From Serratia sp. PL17 (GTDB lineage Bacteria; Pseudomonadota; Gammaproteobacteria; Enterobacterales; Enterobacteriaceae): a DNA stretch of 64,000 nt. Shown here one piece after another: positions 27,604 to 37,019 of the stretch. Under the pieces are notes generated by a model, which was given only the letters and a program-made list of their open reading frames with translations, made no database searches and had not been told where the DNA came from. Position 1 is the stretch's first letter. Every line of letters begins with the position of its first letter. The DNA lies in contig NZ_JAFIBY010000010.1 in assembly GCF_017832355.1 (NCBI RefSeq), positions 1 to 64,000 of the forward strand, in the 5' to 3' direction. The position numbers and the translations under genes were made by a program.

Positions 27604-28422
27604 ATGAGCCTGAAAGCTGTTGACGAGAAAGATGACAAGAAAGACAAGCCTATGGGCAGCCAAAGCCTGTTCCGTGGTTTGCAATTGATTGAGATCCTGA
27701 GCAACTTCCCGAATGGCTGCCCGTTGGCGCACCTGTCTGAGCTGGCCGGCATGAACAAAAGTACCGTTCATCGCTTGCTGCAAGGGCTGCATACCAGCGG
27801 CTATGTCACCCAGGCACCGTCACCAGGCAGCTATCGGCTGACGACCAAGTTTATTTCTGTGGGGCAGAAGGCGCTGTCTTCACTGAATATCATCCATGTT
27901 GCTGCGCCGCATCTGGAACAGCTCAATCTGGAAGTGGGGGAGACGGTAAACTTCTCCAGCCGCGAAGACGACCACGTCATTTTGATCTACAAGCTTGAGC
28001 CGACGACCGGCATGATGCGCACCCGTGCCTATATTGGCCAGCATATGCCGCTGTATTGCTCGGCGATGGGCAAGATTTTTATGGCCTACGGCAACAGCGA
28101 TTACCCGGATCACTACTGGCAAACTCATCAGCATGAGATCCAGACGCTGACGCGTAATACCATCACCGAATTGCCGAAGATGTATGAGGAACTGGCCGAT
28201 ATTCGCCTGCGCGGCATGGCAATGGACCGTGAAGAGAATGAGCTGGGAGTGTCCTGCGTGGCGGCCCCGGTGTTTGATATTCAGCAGCGGGTTCCCTATG
28301 CGGTGTCGGTCTCGTTGCCCACCGCCAAACTGCAGCAGATTGGTGTTAAGGCCTTGATTAAACCGGTGTTGGCGACCGCGCAGCGCATTTCTCAAGAACT
28401 GGGGTTTGTCATTCCTGCCTGA
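27604..28422 (+). CDS. yiaJ: IclR-family repressor of the yia regulon
   Basis: A 272-residue regulator that matches E. coli YiaJ closely over its whole length, for example GSQSLFRGL, HLSELAGMNKSTVHRLLQGL and NFSSREDDHVILIYKLEPT. An N-terminal winged helix-turn-helix spans about residues 20-80, and an effector-binding IclR domain follows. YiaJ represses the yia operon until a pathway compound is present. The gene is divergent from the importer operon; both yia operons carry the same candidate operator. The first 17 residues are lysine/aspartate-rich and variable in the family, so the exact start is less sure. Confidence 0.95.
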   Translation: MSLKAVDEKDDKKDKPMGSQSLFRGLQLIEILSNFPNGCPLAHLSELAGMNKSTVHRLLQGLHTSGYVTQAPSPGSYRLTTKFISVGQKALSSLNIIHVAAPHLEQLNLEVGETVNFSSREDDHVILIYKLEPTTGMMRTRAYIGQHMPLYCSAMGKIFMAYGNSDYPDHYWQTHQHEIQTLTRNTITELPKMYEELADIRLRGMAMDREENELGVSCVAAPVFDIQQRVPYAVSVSLPTAKLQQIGVKALIKPVLATAQRISQELGFVIPA

Positions 28423-28543
28423 TTATTAGTATTTCTGATAGTTGATTAGAAGTATCAATTTCACCTAATAATTTTTTCCTCATATGATGCGCGTGTTGAC
28501 CGACACGCGCCGCTGAACGGTGCTTTTTTCTGTGAGGAATTCC

Positions 28544-29161
28544 ATGTTAGCTGTCTTTTTGCAGGGCTTTGCCCTGAGCGCGGCGATGATCCTGCCGTTG
28601 GGTCCGCAAAATGTTTTTGTGATGAATCAGGGGATACGCCGTCAGTATCATCTGATGATCGCGTCGCTGTGTGCATTGAGCGACATTGTGTTGATCTGCG
28701 CCGGCATTTTTGGTGGTAGCGCCTTACTGAGCCGTTCGCCGTTGCTGCTGGCATTGGTTACCTGGGGCGGCGTGGCCTTCTTGTTATGGTATGGCTGGGG
28801 CGCATTTCGCACCGCATTCAGTCGGCATTTGACGCTGGCCACGGCGGAGGAAATGAAGCAGAGCCGTTGGCGGCTGGTGGTCACCATGTTGGCGGTAACC
28901 TGGCTGAACCCACATGTTTACCTTGATACTTTCGTTGTGCTGGGCAGCCTGGGAGGCCAACTGGCACCGGACGTGCGCTCCTGGTTTGCGCTGGGGGCGG
29001 TGAGTGCTTCCATCGTTTGGTTCTTCGCGTTGGCGTTGCTGGCCTCTTGGCTGGCGCCGTGGCTGAAAACTCAAATGGCGCAACGCGTCATCAATACGCT
29101 GGTCGGCGTAGTGATGTGGGGCATTGCCTTACAATTGGCCTGGCAGGGGGCAAGTTTATAA
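28544..29161 (+). CDS. argO: L-arginine exporter
   Basis: A 205-residue LysE-family exporter with about six membrane segments and the family motif [20 protein letters not shown] near the N-terminus. It exports L-arginine (and canavanine) out of the cytosol. In E. coli, ArgP activates argO with arginine; argP is present two genes downstream. ATG 28544 follows GAGGAA. A TATGAT box at about 28482-28488 may be its -10 element. In E. coli argO adjoins mscS; here about 18 kb separate them. Confidence 0.95.
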   Translation: MLAVFLQGFALSAAMILPLGPQNVFVMNQGIRRQYHLMIASLCALSDIVLICAGIFGGSALLSRSPLLLALVTWGGVAFLLWYGWGAFRTAFSRHLTLATAEEMKQSRWRLVVTMLAVTWLNPHVYLDTFVVLGSLGGQLAPDVRSWFALGAVSASIVWFFALALLASWLAPWLKTQMAQRVINTLVGVVMWGIALQLAWQGASL

Positions 29162-29283
29162 GAATTTGTCACTAATCCGAATTCAAAAGCCCGTGCGATA
29201 TGCTACGTTTGATGCCAAGGAACCGGCTGTTCTCGGTAGAGAAAAGTCGGTAATCAGTTACAGCCTGTCATCAAGGAGACACT

Positions 29284-30015
29284 GTGAAGCTTAAAGCATT
29301 GGCCATGGCCGCAATGATTGGATTAGGGACATTACCTCTGGCGCTGCAAGCGGCTGAAGTGCCAGAAGGGCCACACGTGGTAACCTCGGGTACATCCAGC
29401 GTTGATGCGACACCGGATATCGCCACTCTGGCGATCGAGGTGAGCGTATCGTCCAAAGACGCGGCACAGGCGAAAAAGCAGGTCGACGAACGTGTCGCGC
29501 AATACTTTGATTTCCTGCAAAAAAACAATATTGAGAAGAAAGACATCAGCGCTGCCAACCTGCGTACTCAGCCGGAATACGATTACCTGAAAACCGGTGA
29601 GTCAGTGCTGAAAGGCTACCGTGCCGTACGCCAGGTGCAGGTGACGTTACGCCAGTTGGATAAGCTGAATGAGCTGCTGGACGGCGCATTGAAATCTGGC
29701 CTCAATGAGATCCGCGCCGTGGAATTGGGCGTCGCGAAACCGGACGTCTATCGTGAACAGGCGCGCCAGAAAGCCATCGAGAATGCGACGCAGCAGGCGG
29801 CTTCATTAGCCAAAGGCTTTAACGCCAAGCTGGGGCCGGTTTACAGCATTCGTTATCATGTTGCTAACTACCAGCCGATGCCAGTAGCGCGTATGTACAA
29901 AGCGGCGGGCGCAGCGGCGGAGAGCGACGTGGCACAAACCTACGAACAGCAGAGCATTCACTTTGACGATCAGGTGGATGTGGTGTTTGAGTTGCAGCGC
30001 AACGCGGCGCAATAG
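29284..30015 (+). CDS. yggE: SIMPL-domain periplasmic protein YggE
   Basis: A 243-residue secreted protein with a signal peptide (cleaved near LQA-AE, residue 22) and a SIMPL/DUF541 domain. It closely follows E. coli YggE, e.g. GPHVVTSGTSSVDATPDIAT and NEIRAVELGVAKPDVYREQA. E. coli YggE lowers oxidative stress in some settings; its molecular role is not settled. The start is GTG 29284, five bases after AAGGAG. It lies between argO and argP, as in E. coli. Confidence 0.94.
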   Translation: MKLKALAMAAMIGLGTLPLALQAAEVPEGPHVVTSGTSSVDATPDIATLAIEVSVSSKDAAQAKKQVDERVAQYFDFLQKNNIEKKDISAANLRTQPEYDYLKTGESVLKGYRAVRQVQVTLRQLDKLNELLDGALKSGLNEIRAVELGVAKPDVYREQARQKAIENATQQAASLAKGFNAKLGPVYSIRYHVANYQPMPVARMYKAAGAAAESDVAQTYEQQSIHFDDQVDVVFELQRNAAQ

Positions 30016-30052
30016 TACGAAGTGTTGGCAAAGCTACGCAGGGGCTAAACCG

Positions 30053-30124
30053 GTAGGGGTCGAACATGTTCGACCCGATGTACCCATTGATGATGCTAAC
30101 GGGCGAAGCATGCGGCACCCCTAC
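30053..30124. repeat. Composite palindromic intergenic element
   Basis: Outer arms GTAGGGGT and ACCCCTAC enclose a perfect 20-bp palindrome (30057-30076) and a second imperfect one at 30101-30120. The 72-nt element sits between yggE and argP. Palindromes with a similar GGGCG-AGC layout occur at 31955-31978 and 38214-38233, so this looks like part of a repeat family. Confidence 0.55.
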
Positions 30125-30156
30125 GATGAAACAACAGAGCACTTTGTCAACGCCCT

Positions 30157-30184
30157 CAAAAGGTTCGCCACGGCGAACCTTTTG
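30157..30184. terminator. Bidirectional terminator between yggE and argP
   Basis: A perfect 13-bp stem (CAAAAGGTTCGCC / GGCGAACCTTTTG) lies 3 nt from the argP stop codon. Four T follow the stem in both directions, so it can serve convergent yggE and argP. Confidence 0.8.
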
Positions 30185-30187
30185 CAT

Positions 30188-31081
30188 TTAATCCTGGCGC
30201 AGAACCTGGCGGCCATGTTCCAGCAGGGCATCGGTCACCTTACGCATCATGCGGCTTTCTGGCGCGAAGCGGTGCCAGAACAACATGCGGCGTTGGAACA
30301 AGCCCGGCGTCAGATCGATAAGCTCACCTGAATCCAACTCTTTCTCAATCTGCAGATGCGGGATCATGCAGCAGGTGGTGCCTTGGCGTGCCAACTGCAC
30401 GAAGGCCTCCGATGAGTTCACGATATGGCAGGGGACGCTGCCCGGCGACAGATCAAAGTTCTGCTGCAGGAAAGCCTGATGCATATCGTCGAGATGATCG
30501 AACGCGACCGCGGGCGCTTTCAGCAGCGCGGAACGCGTAACGCCATTCGGGAAGTAACGCTCGGCAAAGCCTTTTGAGGCGACAAACAGATAGTCCAGTG
30601 CGCCCAGTTGATCCACCAGGCAGCTTGGCAGCGGTTGTGGCTGGATACTCACCGCGCCCACCACTTCACCGCGCCGCAGGCGTTCCTGAGTACGTGTTTC
30701 GTCTTCCACCTGCAAATTCAGGCGGATAGGGGAATCGGTCAGTACCGGCTTTAATGCCGGCAGCAGCCAGGTCGCCAGGCTGTCGGCGTTAACCGCCAGC
30801 GACAGCAGCAGCGGTGTATCAATGCCGGTGTCGTTACCCAGCCACTCTTCTTCCAGCAATTCAACCTGATGCAGCAACGCCAGCAGCTTCTGGCCCTGTT
30901 CGGTCGGCCGAGGCGGCACGGTGCGTACCAACAGCGGCTGGCCGAACAGGTTTTCCAACTGCTTGATACGCTGGGATACTGCCGATTGGGTGATACAAAG
31001 TTTTTGCGCGGCGCGCTCAAAGCCACGCTCACGGATCACCGCGTCCAGCGCTTGTAGCGTTCGATAGTCTGGGCGTTTCAT
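30188..31081 (-). CDS. argP: LysR-family regulator ArgP (IciA)
   Basis: A 297-residue LysR regulator, the same length as E. coli ArgP. The DNA-binding domain reads [20 protein letters not shown] at residues 20-39. The effector domain contains [20 protein letters not shown]. ArgP activates argO when arginine is bound and controls lysine-sensitive genes; it was also described as IciA, an inhibitor of replication initiation. It is divergent from rpiA and convergent with yggE. Confidence 0.95.
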   Translation of the reverse strand: MKRPDYRTLQALDAVIRERGFERAAQKLCITQSAVSQRIKQLENLFGQPLLVRTVPPRPTEQGQKLLALLHQVELLEEEWLGNDTGIDTPLLLSLAVNADSLATWLLPALKPVLTDSPIRLNLQVEDETRTQERLRRGEVVGAVSIQPQPLPSCLVDQLGALDYLFVASKGFAERYFPNGVTRSALLKAPAVAFDHLDDMHQAFLQQNFDLSPGSVPCHIVNSSEAFVQLARQGTTCCMIPHLQIEKELDSGELIDLTPGLFQRRMLFWHRFAPESRMMRKVTDALLEHGRQVLRQD

Positions 31082-31243
31082 CGGAAAGATATCCCTTAAA
31101 GTAAATTGATACAGGCACTATGCCACATCTCTGGCGTTTTACAGGTGGAAAATCACCGGGACATATTGCCGCGATGCGCCTAAAAATGCGGCTTAGGGCA
31201 AAGAAGTGTGATCCTGCCTGAGTGAAAAATAGCGATTTACCCT

Positions 31244-31249
31244 ATAATA
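31244..31249 (+). promoter_or_regulatory. -10 box of the rpiA promoter
   Basis: A perfect TATAAT lies 35 bp before the rpiA start codon. No strong -35 hexamer is present at 16-18 bp upstream, so the promoter may rely on other contacts or an activator. Confidence 0.5.
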
Positions 31250-31284
31250 CGCACACGTTTTCGTACAGAGGCAAGGGACATATT

Positions 31285-31941
31285 ATGACGCAGGATGAAC
31301 TGAAAAAAGCGGTTGGCTGGGCAGCGCTGGATTACGTTACCCCAGGCACCATCGTCGGTGTTGGCACGGGCTCGACCGCCGCCCATTTTATTGATGCACT
31401 CGGCTCGATCAAGCACCAAATCGAAGGGGCGGTGTCCAGCTCTGACGCTTCCACGGCCAAGCTGAAAAGCCTCGGCATCCACGTGTTCGACAGCAATGAA
31501 GTGGATTCGCTGGATATCTATGTCGATGGGGCCGATGAAATCAACCGCCAGATGCAGATGATCAAAGGCGGCGGCGCTGCGCTGACGCGTGAAAAAATCA
31601 TTGCCGCCATTGCGCGTAAGTTTATCTGTATCGTCGACTCGACCAAGCAGGTCGACGTACTGGGTAAATTCCCGTTGCCCGTGGAAGTGATCCCGATGGC
31701 GCGTTCCTACGTCGCACGTGAGCTGGTGAAACTGGGCGGTCTGCCAGAGTATCGCCAGAATGTACTGACCGATAACGGCAACGTGATCCTCGATGTACAT
31801 AACCTGAACATCGTCGATGCCATTGCGTTGGAAAATAAAATTAACGGTATTGCCGGCGTTGTCACCGTCGGTCTGTTCGCCAACCGTGGTGCCGATGTGG
31901 CGCTGGTTGGGACACCTGAGGGTGTGAAAGTCATCAAATAA
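31285..31941 (+). CDS. rpiA: Ribose-5-phosphate isomerase A
   Basis: A 218-residue enzyme that interconverts ribose 5-phosphate and ribulose 5-phosphate in the pentose phosphate pathway. Family motifs are visible: [13 protein letters not shown] near residue 25, DGADEIN (catalytic Asp region) and [15 protein letters not shown] 31285 gives the E. coli length (219); an upstream in-frame start at 31222 would cover the promoter and is rejected. It is divergent from argP and followed by serA. Confidence 0.97.
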   Translation: MTQDELKKAVGWAALDYVTPGTIVGVGTGSTAAHFIDALGSIKHQIEGAVSSSDASTAKLKSLGIHVFDSNEVDSLDIYVDGADEINRQMQMIKGGGAALTREKIIAAIARKFICIVDSTKQVDVLGKFPLPVEVIPMARSYVARELVKLGGLPEYRQNVLTDNGNVILDVHNLNIVDAIALENKINGIAGVVTVGLFANRGADVALVGTPEGVKVIK

Positions 31942-32266
31942 AGAATCTCTCCGCAGGGGCGCAGCAGGCAGTGCCCCTGTGGTATAGGATCTTGGATCCC
32001 ACCAGACCGAATAATTCACTGGCTAAAATATCTTTTATTAAAAGCGCCAAATTTGGTGACATATGTCACATTATGAGCGTTAGCTCCACGAAGCTCCTGT
32101 CTAATTCTTTCCCTATGGCATTTTCTACCAGAAACCGCAGACAACCCTGAGCCTTGTACTGACGGGCGGGCAATCGTTTGTATTGCCGCCTGCGTTATTT
32201 TTGTTATGTTGGATGGGTGCTGTTTGACAACAGCCGCTTCTGAAGTCTGAACATAGGGTCGGGTAA
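31942..32266. other. Intergenic region between rpiA and serA
   Basis: 325 bp. A GC-rich hairpin at 31951-31982 (10-bp stem with one G-U pair, no T-run) follows rpiA and resembles the short palindromes at 30057 and 38214. A perfect -35 hexamer TTGACA at 32224-32229 lies near serA, but no good -10 was found at the right distance. No gene was found. Confidence 0.5.
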
Positions 32267-33505
32267 ATGGCAAAAGTATCATTGGAGAAAGACAGGATTA
32301 AATTCCTGTTGGTGGAAGGGGTTCATCAGAGCACGGTAGATAATCTGCTGGCAGCCGGATATACCAACATTGAATATCACAAAGGTGCGTTAGACACCGA
32401 ATCGCTTAAGGCATCCATTCGCGATGCTCACTTCGTCGGCATCCGATCGCGTACGCATCTGACCGAAGAGGTTTTCGCTGCCGCAGAAAAGCTGGTGGCG
32501 GTGGGGTGTTTCTGTATCGGTACTAACCAGGTTGATCTGAAAGCGGCGACCAAACGCGGCGTTCCGGTGTTTAACGCACCTTTCTCTAATACCCGATCCG
32601 TGGCCGAAATGGTGCTGGGCGAACTGCTGCTGATGCTGCGCGGTATTCCGTCCGCTAACGCCAAAGCGCACCGGGGTGAATGGCAAAAACTGGCCGTTGG
32701 CTCGTTTGAAGCGCGTGGCAAGAAGCTGGGGATTATTGGCTACGGGCATATCGGTACCCAGTTGGGCATCCTGGCCGAAGGCCTGGGCATGAAAGTGTTC
32801 TTTTACGATATTGAGAACAAGCTGCCATTAGGTAATGCACAGCAGGTTCGCCACCTGTCCGATTTGCTCAACATGAGCGACGTAGTGACGCTGCACGTGC
32901 CGGAAACTCCGTCGACCAAGAACATGATGGGTGCAGAAGAACTGGCGCTGATGAAGCCAGGTTCTATTCTGATCAACGCCTCACGCGGCACTGTGGTTGA
33001 TATCCCTGCGCTGTGTAACGTACTGGCCAGCAAACACTTAGCCGGCGCGGCGATTGACGTGTTCCCGGAAGAGCCAGCTACCAACAGCGAGCCGTTTAAC
33101 TCACCGCTGTGCGAGTTCGATAATGTGATCCTGACCCCGCACATTGGCGGTTCGACTCAGGAAGCGCAGGAAAATATCGGTGATGAAGTCGCGGGCAAAC
33201 TGGCGAAATACTCCGACAACGGTTCGACGCTGTCTGCGGTCAACTTCCCTGAAGTGTCGTTGCCTGCACACAGTGCTAACGTAAGCCGTCTGCTGCATAT
33301 TCATGAAAACCGCCCTGGCATACTGACGCAAATTAACCAGATTTTCGCGGAAGAAGGGGTGAACATTGCTGCGCAGTACCTGCAAACTGGCCCGGAAATC
33401 GGCTACGTGGTCATCGACATTGACGCGGAAACCGAACGTGCCGACGCTGCACTGCAACGTATGAAGGCAATTGCCGGCACCATCCGTTCTCGCTTGCTGC
33501 TCTGA
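32267..33505 (+). CDS. serA: D-3-phosphoglycerate dehydrogenase
   Basis: A 412-residue enzyme that oxidises 3-phosphoglycerate to 3-phosphohydroxypyruvate, the committed step of serine synthesis. The NAD-binding motif GIIGYGHIGTQLG lies near residue 155. The catalytic regions INASRGTVVD and LTPHIGGST are intact. A C-terminal ACT domain (from NRPGILTQINQIF) binds serine for feedback inhibition. Length matches E. coli SerA (410). It feeds serine to the glycine cleavage and one-carbon genes in the same window. Confidence 0.97.
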   Translation: MAKVSLEKDRIKFLLVEGVHQSTVDNLLAAGYTNIEYHKGALDTESLKASIRDAHFVGIRSRTHLTEEVFAAAEKLVAVGCFCIGTNQVDLKAATKRGVPVFNAPFSNTRSVAEMVLGELLLMLRGIPSANAKAHRGEWQKLAVGSFEARGKKLGIIGYGHIGTQLGILAEGLGMKVFFYDIENKLPLGNAQQVRHLSDLLNMSDVVTLHVPETPSTKNMMGAEELALMKPGSILINASRGTVVDIPALCNVLASKHLAGAAIDVFPEEPATNSEPFNSPLCEFDNVILTPHIGGSTQEAQENIGDEVAGKLAKYSDNGSTLSAVNFPEVSLPAHSANVSRLLHIHENRPGILTQINQIFAEEGVNIAAQYLQTGPEIGYVVIDIDAETERADAALQRMKAIAGTIRSRLLL

Positions 33506-33523
33506 TTGAAAACGTTGTAACCC

Positions 33524-33548
33524 AAAGGCCGGATTTATCCGGCCTTTT
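33524..33548. terminator. Terminator between serA and ygfA
   Basis: AAAGGCCGGA and TCCGGCCTTT form a perfect 10-bp stem with a TTTA loop, followed by TTTT on the plus strand. It separates the convergent genes serA and ygfA and may act on both transcripts, more strongly on serA. Confidence 0.85.
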
Positions 33549-33549
33549 G

Positions 33550-34158
33550 CTATTGCGCTATCTGCCAAGCCCAATTCTGCGACGGGGTCACGATTTCCGG
33601 CAGCGGGATATCCCAATGTTCCACCGGTATCTGTTCCACTTGTTGGCAGTCATGGGCTAACCCGATGGGGTAAGGGCCAGTTTGCTGCCAGTTTTGCAAG
33701 GTGCGATCGTAGAAGCCGCCGCCCATCCCTAACCGCTGGCCTGTGCTGTCAAATGCCACCAATGGCGTTAGCACCACGTCTAACGAATTTAAAGGCAGCA
33801 CGTGGCGCACGTCGAGTTGTGGCTCACGGATATTGAAGCGGTTGCTAGCCAGCGGCGTTTCCGGGGTATAGCGCAGGAACAGCAGATTGCCGGGACTGAA
33901 CGGATGCAGCACGGGCAGATAAACCCGCTTGCCTGACTGCCATAACCGTTCAATCAGCGGGCGCGTATCCAGCTCACCATCAAAGGATAAAAATACCGCG
34001 ACGCTTTGCGCTGCCAGAATACGCGGATGTGCCGCAATGCGTTCGGCTGTTTGCTGGGCAAAGTTGTGTTGTTGTTCTGGTGTTAAAGCACGTCGACGTT
34101 GGCGGATTTGCTGTCGGATATTTTGCCGCTGTTGGGCATATTGGGCTTGAAAGGACAT
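33550..34158 (-). CDS. ygfA: 5-formyltetrahydrofolate cyclo-ligase
   Basis: A 202-residue enzyme that converts 5-formyltetrahydrofolate to 5,10-methenyltetrahydrofolate using ATP. Conserved stretches match E. coli YgfA: RQRRRALTPEQQ, VAVFLSFDGELDTRPLIERL, KRVYLPVLHPFSPGNLLFL and the phosphate-binding RLGMGGGFYDRTLQNWQ. The start ATG 34158 is chosen because the next upstream start lies inside 6S RNA. It is the downstream partner of 6S RNA, 28 nt after its end, as in E. coli where the two are co-transcribed. Confidence 0.92.
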   Translation of the reverse strand: MSFQAQYAQQRQNIRQQIRQRRRALTPEQQHNFAQQTAERIAAHPRILAAQSVAVFLSFDGELDTRPLIERLWQSGKRVYLPVLHPFSPGNLLFLRYTPETPLASNRFNIREPQLDVRHVLPLNSLDVVLTPLVAFDSTGQRLGMGGGFYDRTLQNWQQTGPYPIGLAHDCQQVEQIPVEHWDIPLPEIVTPSQNWAWQIAQ

Positions 34159-34185
34159 AGTCAGCACACTTACCGCTGAGGAAGG

Positions 34186-34368
34186 GGAATCTCCGAGATG
34201 CCGTCGCAGGCTGTAACCCTTGAACCCATGGTTCAAGGTGAACGTGCTGTCGCAATCTTAAGGCTTCTCGGCGGGCCGAGCATGCACACCGATCGCGGAT
34301 CATCACATTCTGTTGGTACTAAATATCGGCTCAGGGGACTGGCCCGCTGGCGAACATCTCAGAGAAAT
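34186..34368 (-). ncRNA. ssrS: 6S RNA
   Basis: The minus strand from 34368 begins ATTTCTCTGAGATGTTCG and ends CATCTCGGAGATTCC, matching the two ends of E. coli 6S RNA. The internal segments GGGCCAGTCCCCTGAGCCGA, GAAGCCTTAA and GGTTCAAGGGTTACAGCCTG are also conserved. The length of about 183 nt fits the 184-nt E. coli RNA, and the ends pair to close the long hairpin. 6S RNA mimics an open promoter and sequesters the sigma-70 RNA polymerase in stationary phase. The zapA-ssrS-ygfA order is the conserved one. Confidence 0.97.
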
Positions 34369-34409
34369 TTTTTACTCGTTGCCGAAACCTTGGATCTCAG
34401 CAACTTAAG

Positions 34410-34739
34410 TTATTCGAATTGTGCATCCTGACGTTCAGAGATGCGACCTTGTTCAAGCAACGCTTGTTCAATGGTCTGTTGCAGCATACGAATGCGTTGT
34501 TCCATATTGGACGCATAATCACGGGTTTTCAACCGTTCTTGAGCAAGTTCGTGACAAACGTTCAATGCTGCGATGAAAACGAGCTGCTCAGTATTTGTGA
34601 CTCTAGTGCGAACTTTAAGATCTTGCAACCGTTCGTTAAGATCGACCGCAGCCATGTTCAACGCATCTTGTTGTTCTGGCGGGCAATTGACTCTTAAAGA
34701 GCGACCAAAAATTTGAATATCTACTGGTTGTGCAGACAT
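34410..34739 (-). CDS. zapA: Cell division protein ZapA
   Basis: A 109-residue FtsZ-associated protein that cross-links FtsZ filaments in the Z ring. The N-terminal beta domain ([19 protein letters not shown]) and the following alpha/coiled-coil region ([34 protein letters not shown]) are both visible. Length equals E. coli ZapA. ATG 34739 follows GGAAGG. It is divergent from ygfB and lies upstream of 6S RNA. Confidence 0.95.
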   Translation of the reverse strand: MSAQPVDIQIFGRSLRVNCPPEQQDALNMAAVDLNERLQDLKVRTRVTNTEQLVFIAALNVCHELAQERLKTRDYASNMEQRIRMLQQTIEQALLEQGRISERQDAQFE

Positions 34740-35060
34740 GCCACCTTCCTGCCTAAATTTCGCGCCAGCCCCAGCCTACCCTTACCGGGCCAACCAAAGC
34801 GGGCGCCACTATATATACCTCGGTACCAAGATACAACCCCTTTTTCAGTACCTGGTTGTAATCTACTGCGACAGACATTACCAGTCAAAAAAGGGTTTCA
34901 AAATGCGTATTTAGCGTCATTTTGATCCTTGCCGGCAGTGTGTGAGATCTGACACATCACGATTATAACTAGCCACTGAGGTGTCGCGCTTATCTGGTAC
35001 AGCGACGGACCTTGGTGGTAGCATAACACGAACTTATCCTGCCAACGATGACGAATGCGC
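34740..35060. other. Divergent region between zapA and ygfB
   Basis: 321 bp. It holds the zapA and ygfB promoters. An 8-bp inverted repeat (TCAAAATG 34898-34905 / CATTTTGA 34918-34925) could be an operator or a hairpin. No gene or known RNA was recognised. Confidence 0.45.
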
Positions 35061-35639
35061 ATGTCTATACAGAATACATTTCCAAGTTACCAATCTTTGA
35101 CCGTTGCTCTTAACCAGCAAGCGGTGGCATTAACCGCAGCAGAAATGCACGGCCTGCTCAGCGGCCTGTTGTGCGGTGGCAGCCAAGACGCTGGCTGGCA
35201 ATCTCTGGTCTATGATCTGACGAATGAAGGCGTGGCCTTCCCGCAGGCACTGAGCTTGCCGTTGCAGCAACTTTATGAAATTACGCGTGAAACCTTAGAA
35301 GACGACGATTTCATGTTCCAACTGATGATGCCGGAAGGCGAAACGGTCAGCGTGTTCGACCGCGCGGATGCATTGGCCGGTTGGGTGAATCATTTCCTGC
35401 TTGGGCTCGGCATGATGCAGCCGAAATTGGCCCAGGTGAAAGACGAAGTGGGTGAGGCGATCGACGATCTGCGCAATATCGCCCAGCTCGGTTATGACGA
35501 AGACGAAGATCAGGAAGAGCTTGAGCACTCTCTGGAAGAAGTGGTGGAGTACGTTCGTGTTGCCGCCATTTTATGCCATACCGAATTTACCCGCCGCAAA
35601 CCAACGGCACCGGAAAATGCCAAGCCGACCTTGCACTAA
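35061..35639 (+). CDS. ygfB: YgfB (UPF0149) family protein
   Basis: A 192-residue acidic protein matching E. coli YgfB in length and in several stretches: [34 protein letters not shown] and [20 protein letters not shown]. The start at ATG 35061 (MSIQN) follows the E. coli start; a GTG-proximal ATG two codons earlier is the alternative. No strong ribosome-binding site is visible. Its function in enterobacteria is not established. It precedes pepP and the ubi genes as in E. coli. Confidence 0.92.
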   Translation: MSIQNTFPSYQSLTVALNQQAVALTAAEMHGLLSGLLCGGSQDAGWQSLVYDLTNEGVAFPQALSLPLQQLYEITRETLEDDDFMFQLMMPEGETVSVFDRADALAGWVNHFLLGLGMMQPKLAQVKDEVGEAIDDLRNIAQLGYDEDEDQEELEHSLEEVVEYVRVAAILCHTEFTRRKPTAPENAKPTLH

Positions 35640-35701
35640 ACATCCGAATTCACGTCCTTAAATGGCCGTGAGCACAGGCAGATTGATTTCAGGAGAAGGT
35701 G

Positions 35702-37015
35702 ATGACTCAGCAGGAATTCAACAGCCGCCGTCAGGCGCTGTTGGCGAAAATGGCTCCGGCCAGCGCGGCAATTATTTTCTCTGCGCCGGAAGCAACGCGC
35801 AGTGCAGACACAGAATACCCTTACCGTCAGAACAGCGATTTCTGGTATCTGACTGGTTTCAACGAGCCGGAAGCGGTGTTGATTCTAGTGAAGAGCGACG
35901 AGACGCATAACCACAGCGTACTGTTTAACCGAGTGCGTGATCTGACGGCGGAAATCTGGTTTGGCCGCCGCCTGGGACAAGATGCCGCCCCGGCGAAGCT
36001 GGGCGTAGATCGTGCGCTGTCGTTCGATGAAATCAACGAGCAATTACCCCTGCTGCTCAATGGACTGGACGTGGTTTACCACGCGCAGGGCCAATATGCC
36101 TATGCCGATCAGATCCTGTTCACTGCGCTGGACACGCTGCGTAAGGGATTCCGCCAAAACCTGCAGGCACCCGCGACCCTGACTGACTGGCGTCCATGGG
36201 TGCATGAAATGCGCCTGTTCAAATCGTCTGAAGAGATGGCGATAATGCGCCGGGCTGGCGAAATCAGTGCATTGGCCCATACCCGCGCGATGCAGAAATG
36301 CCGCCCCGGGATGTTCGAGTATCAGCTTGAGGCGGAAATTCATCACGAATTTACCCGCTTCGGTGCCCGTTACCCGTCTTATAACACCATCGTCGGCGGG
36401 GGTGAAAACGCCTGCATCCTGCACTACACCGAGAACGAAAGTGAATTGCGTGATGGGGACCTGGTACTGGTCGATGCGGGCTGTGAATATAAAGGCTATG
36501 CGGGCGACATTACCCGTACCTTCCCGGTCAACGGCAAATTCAGCCGGCCACAACGTGCGGTGTATGACATCGTGCTGGCGTCGCTGACGCGAGCCCTGGC
36601 GTTGTTCAAACCGGGCACCAGCATCCGTGAGGTCAATGATGAGGTCGTGCGCATCATGATCACCGGGCTGGTTGAGCTGGGGATCTTGAAAGGCGACGTC
36701 GAGCAGCTGATCGCCGAACAGGCGCATCGTCAGTTCTACATGCATGGGCTTGGCCACTGGTTGGGGCTGGATGTGCACGACGTCGGGCATTACGGTACGC
36801 CAAACCGCGACCGTACGCTTGAACCGGGCATGGTGTTTACCGTCGAGCCTGGGCTGTATATCGCACCGGATGCTGACGTGCCGGAAGAATACCGTGGTCT
36901 GGGCATTCGCATCGAAGACGACATTTTGATCACCGCTAACGGCAATGAGAACTTGACCGCCAGCGTAGTGAAAGACGCCGACGCCATTGAAGCCCTGATG
37001 GCGGCGGCAAGGTAA
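35702..37015 (+). CDS. pepP: Xaa-Pro aminopeptidase II
   Basis: A 437-residue manganese-dependent aminopeptidase that removes an N-terminal residue preceding proline. The creatinase-type N-terminal domain is followed by the pita-bread catalytic domain. Metal-ligand regions are VLVDAGCEYKGYAGDITRTF, HGLGHWLGLDVHDVG, FTVEPGLY and GIRIEDDI. ATG 35702 follows AGGAGAAGG. It is four bases upstream of ubiH, so the two are probably co-transcribed. Confidence 0.96.
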   Translation: MTQQEFNSRRQALLAKMAPASAAIIFSAPEATRSADTEYPYRQNSDFWYLTGFNEPEAVLILVKSDETHNHSVLFNRVRDLTAEIWFGRRLGQDAAPAKLGVDRALSFDEINEQLPLLLNGLDVVYHAQGQYAYADQILFTALDTLRKGFRQNLQAPATLTDWRPWVHEMRLFKSSEEMAIMRRAGEISALAHTRAMQKCRPGMFEYQLEAEIHHEFTRFGARYPSYNTIVGGGENACILHYTENESELRDGDLVLVDAGCEYKGYAGDITRTFPVNGKFSRPQRAVYDIVLASLTRALALFKPGTSIREVNDEVVRIMITGLVELGILKGDVEQLIAEQAHRQFYMHGLGHWLGLDVHDVGHYGTPNRDRTLEPGMVFTVEPGLYIAPDADVPEEYRGLGIRIEDDILITANGNENLTASVVKDADAIEALMAAAR

Positions 37016-37019
37016 TCGC

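Noticed and set aside
10069-28422. Genomic island or prophage between mscS and argO
   Set aside because: No integrase, transposase, tRNA, attachment repeats or clear base-composition shift was seen; the genes are ordinary metabolic and transport genes.
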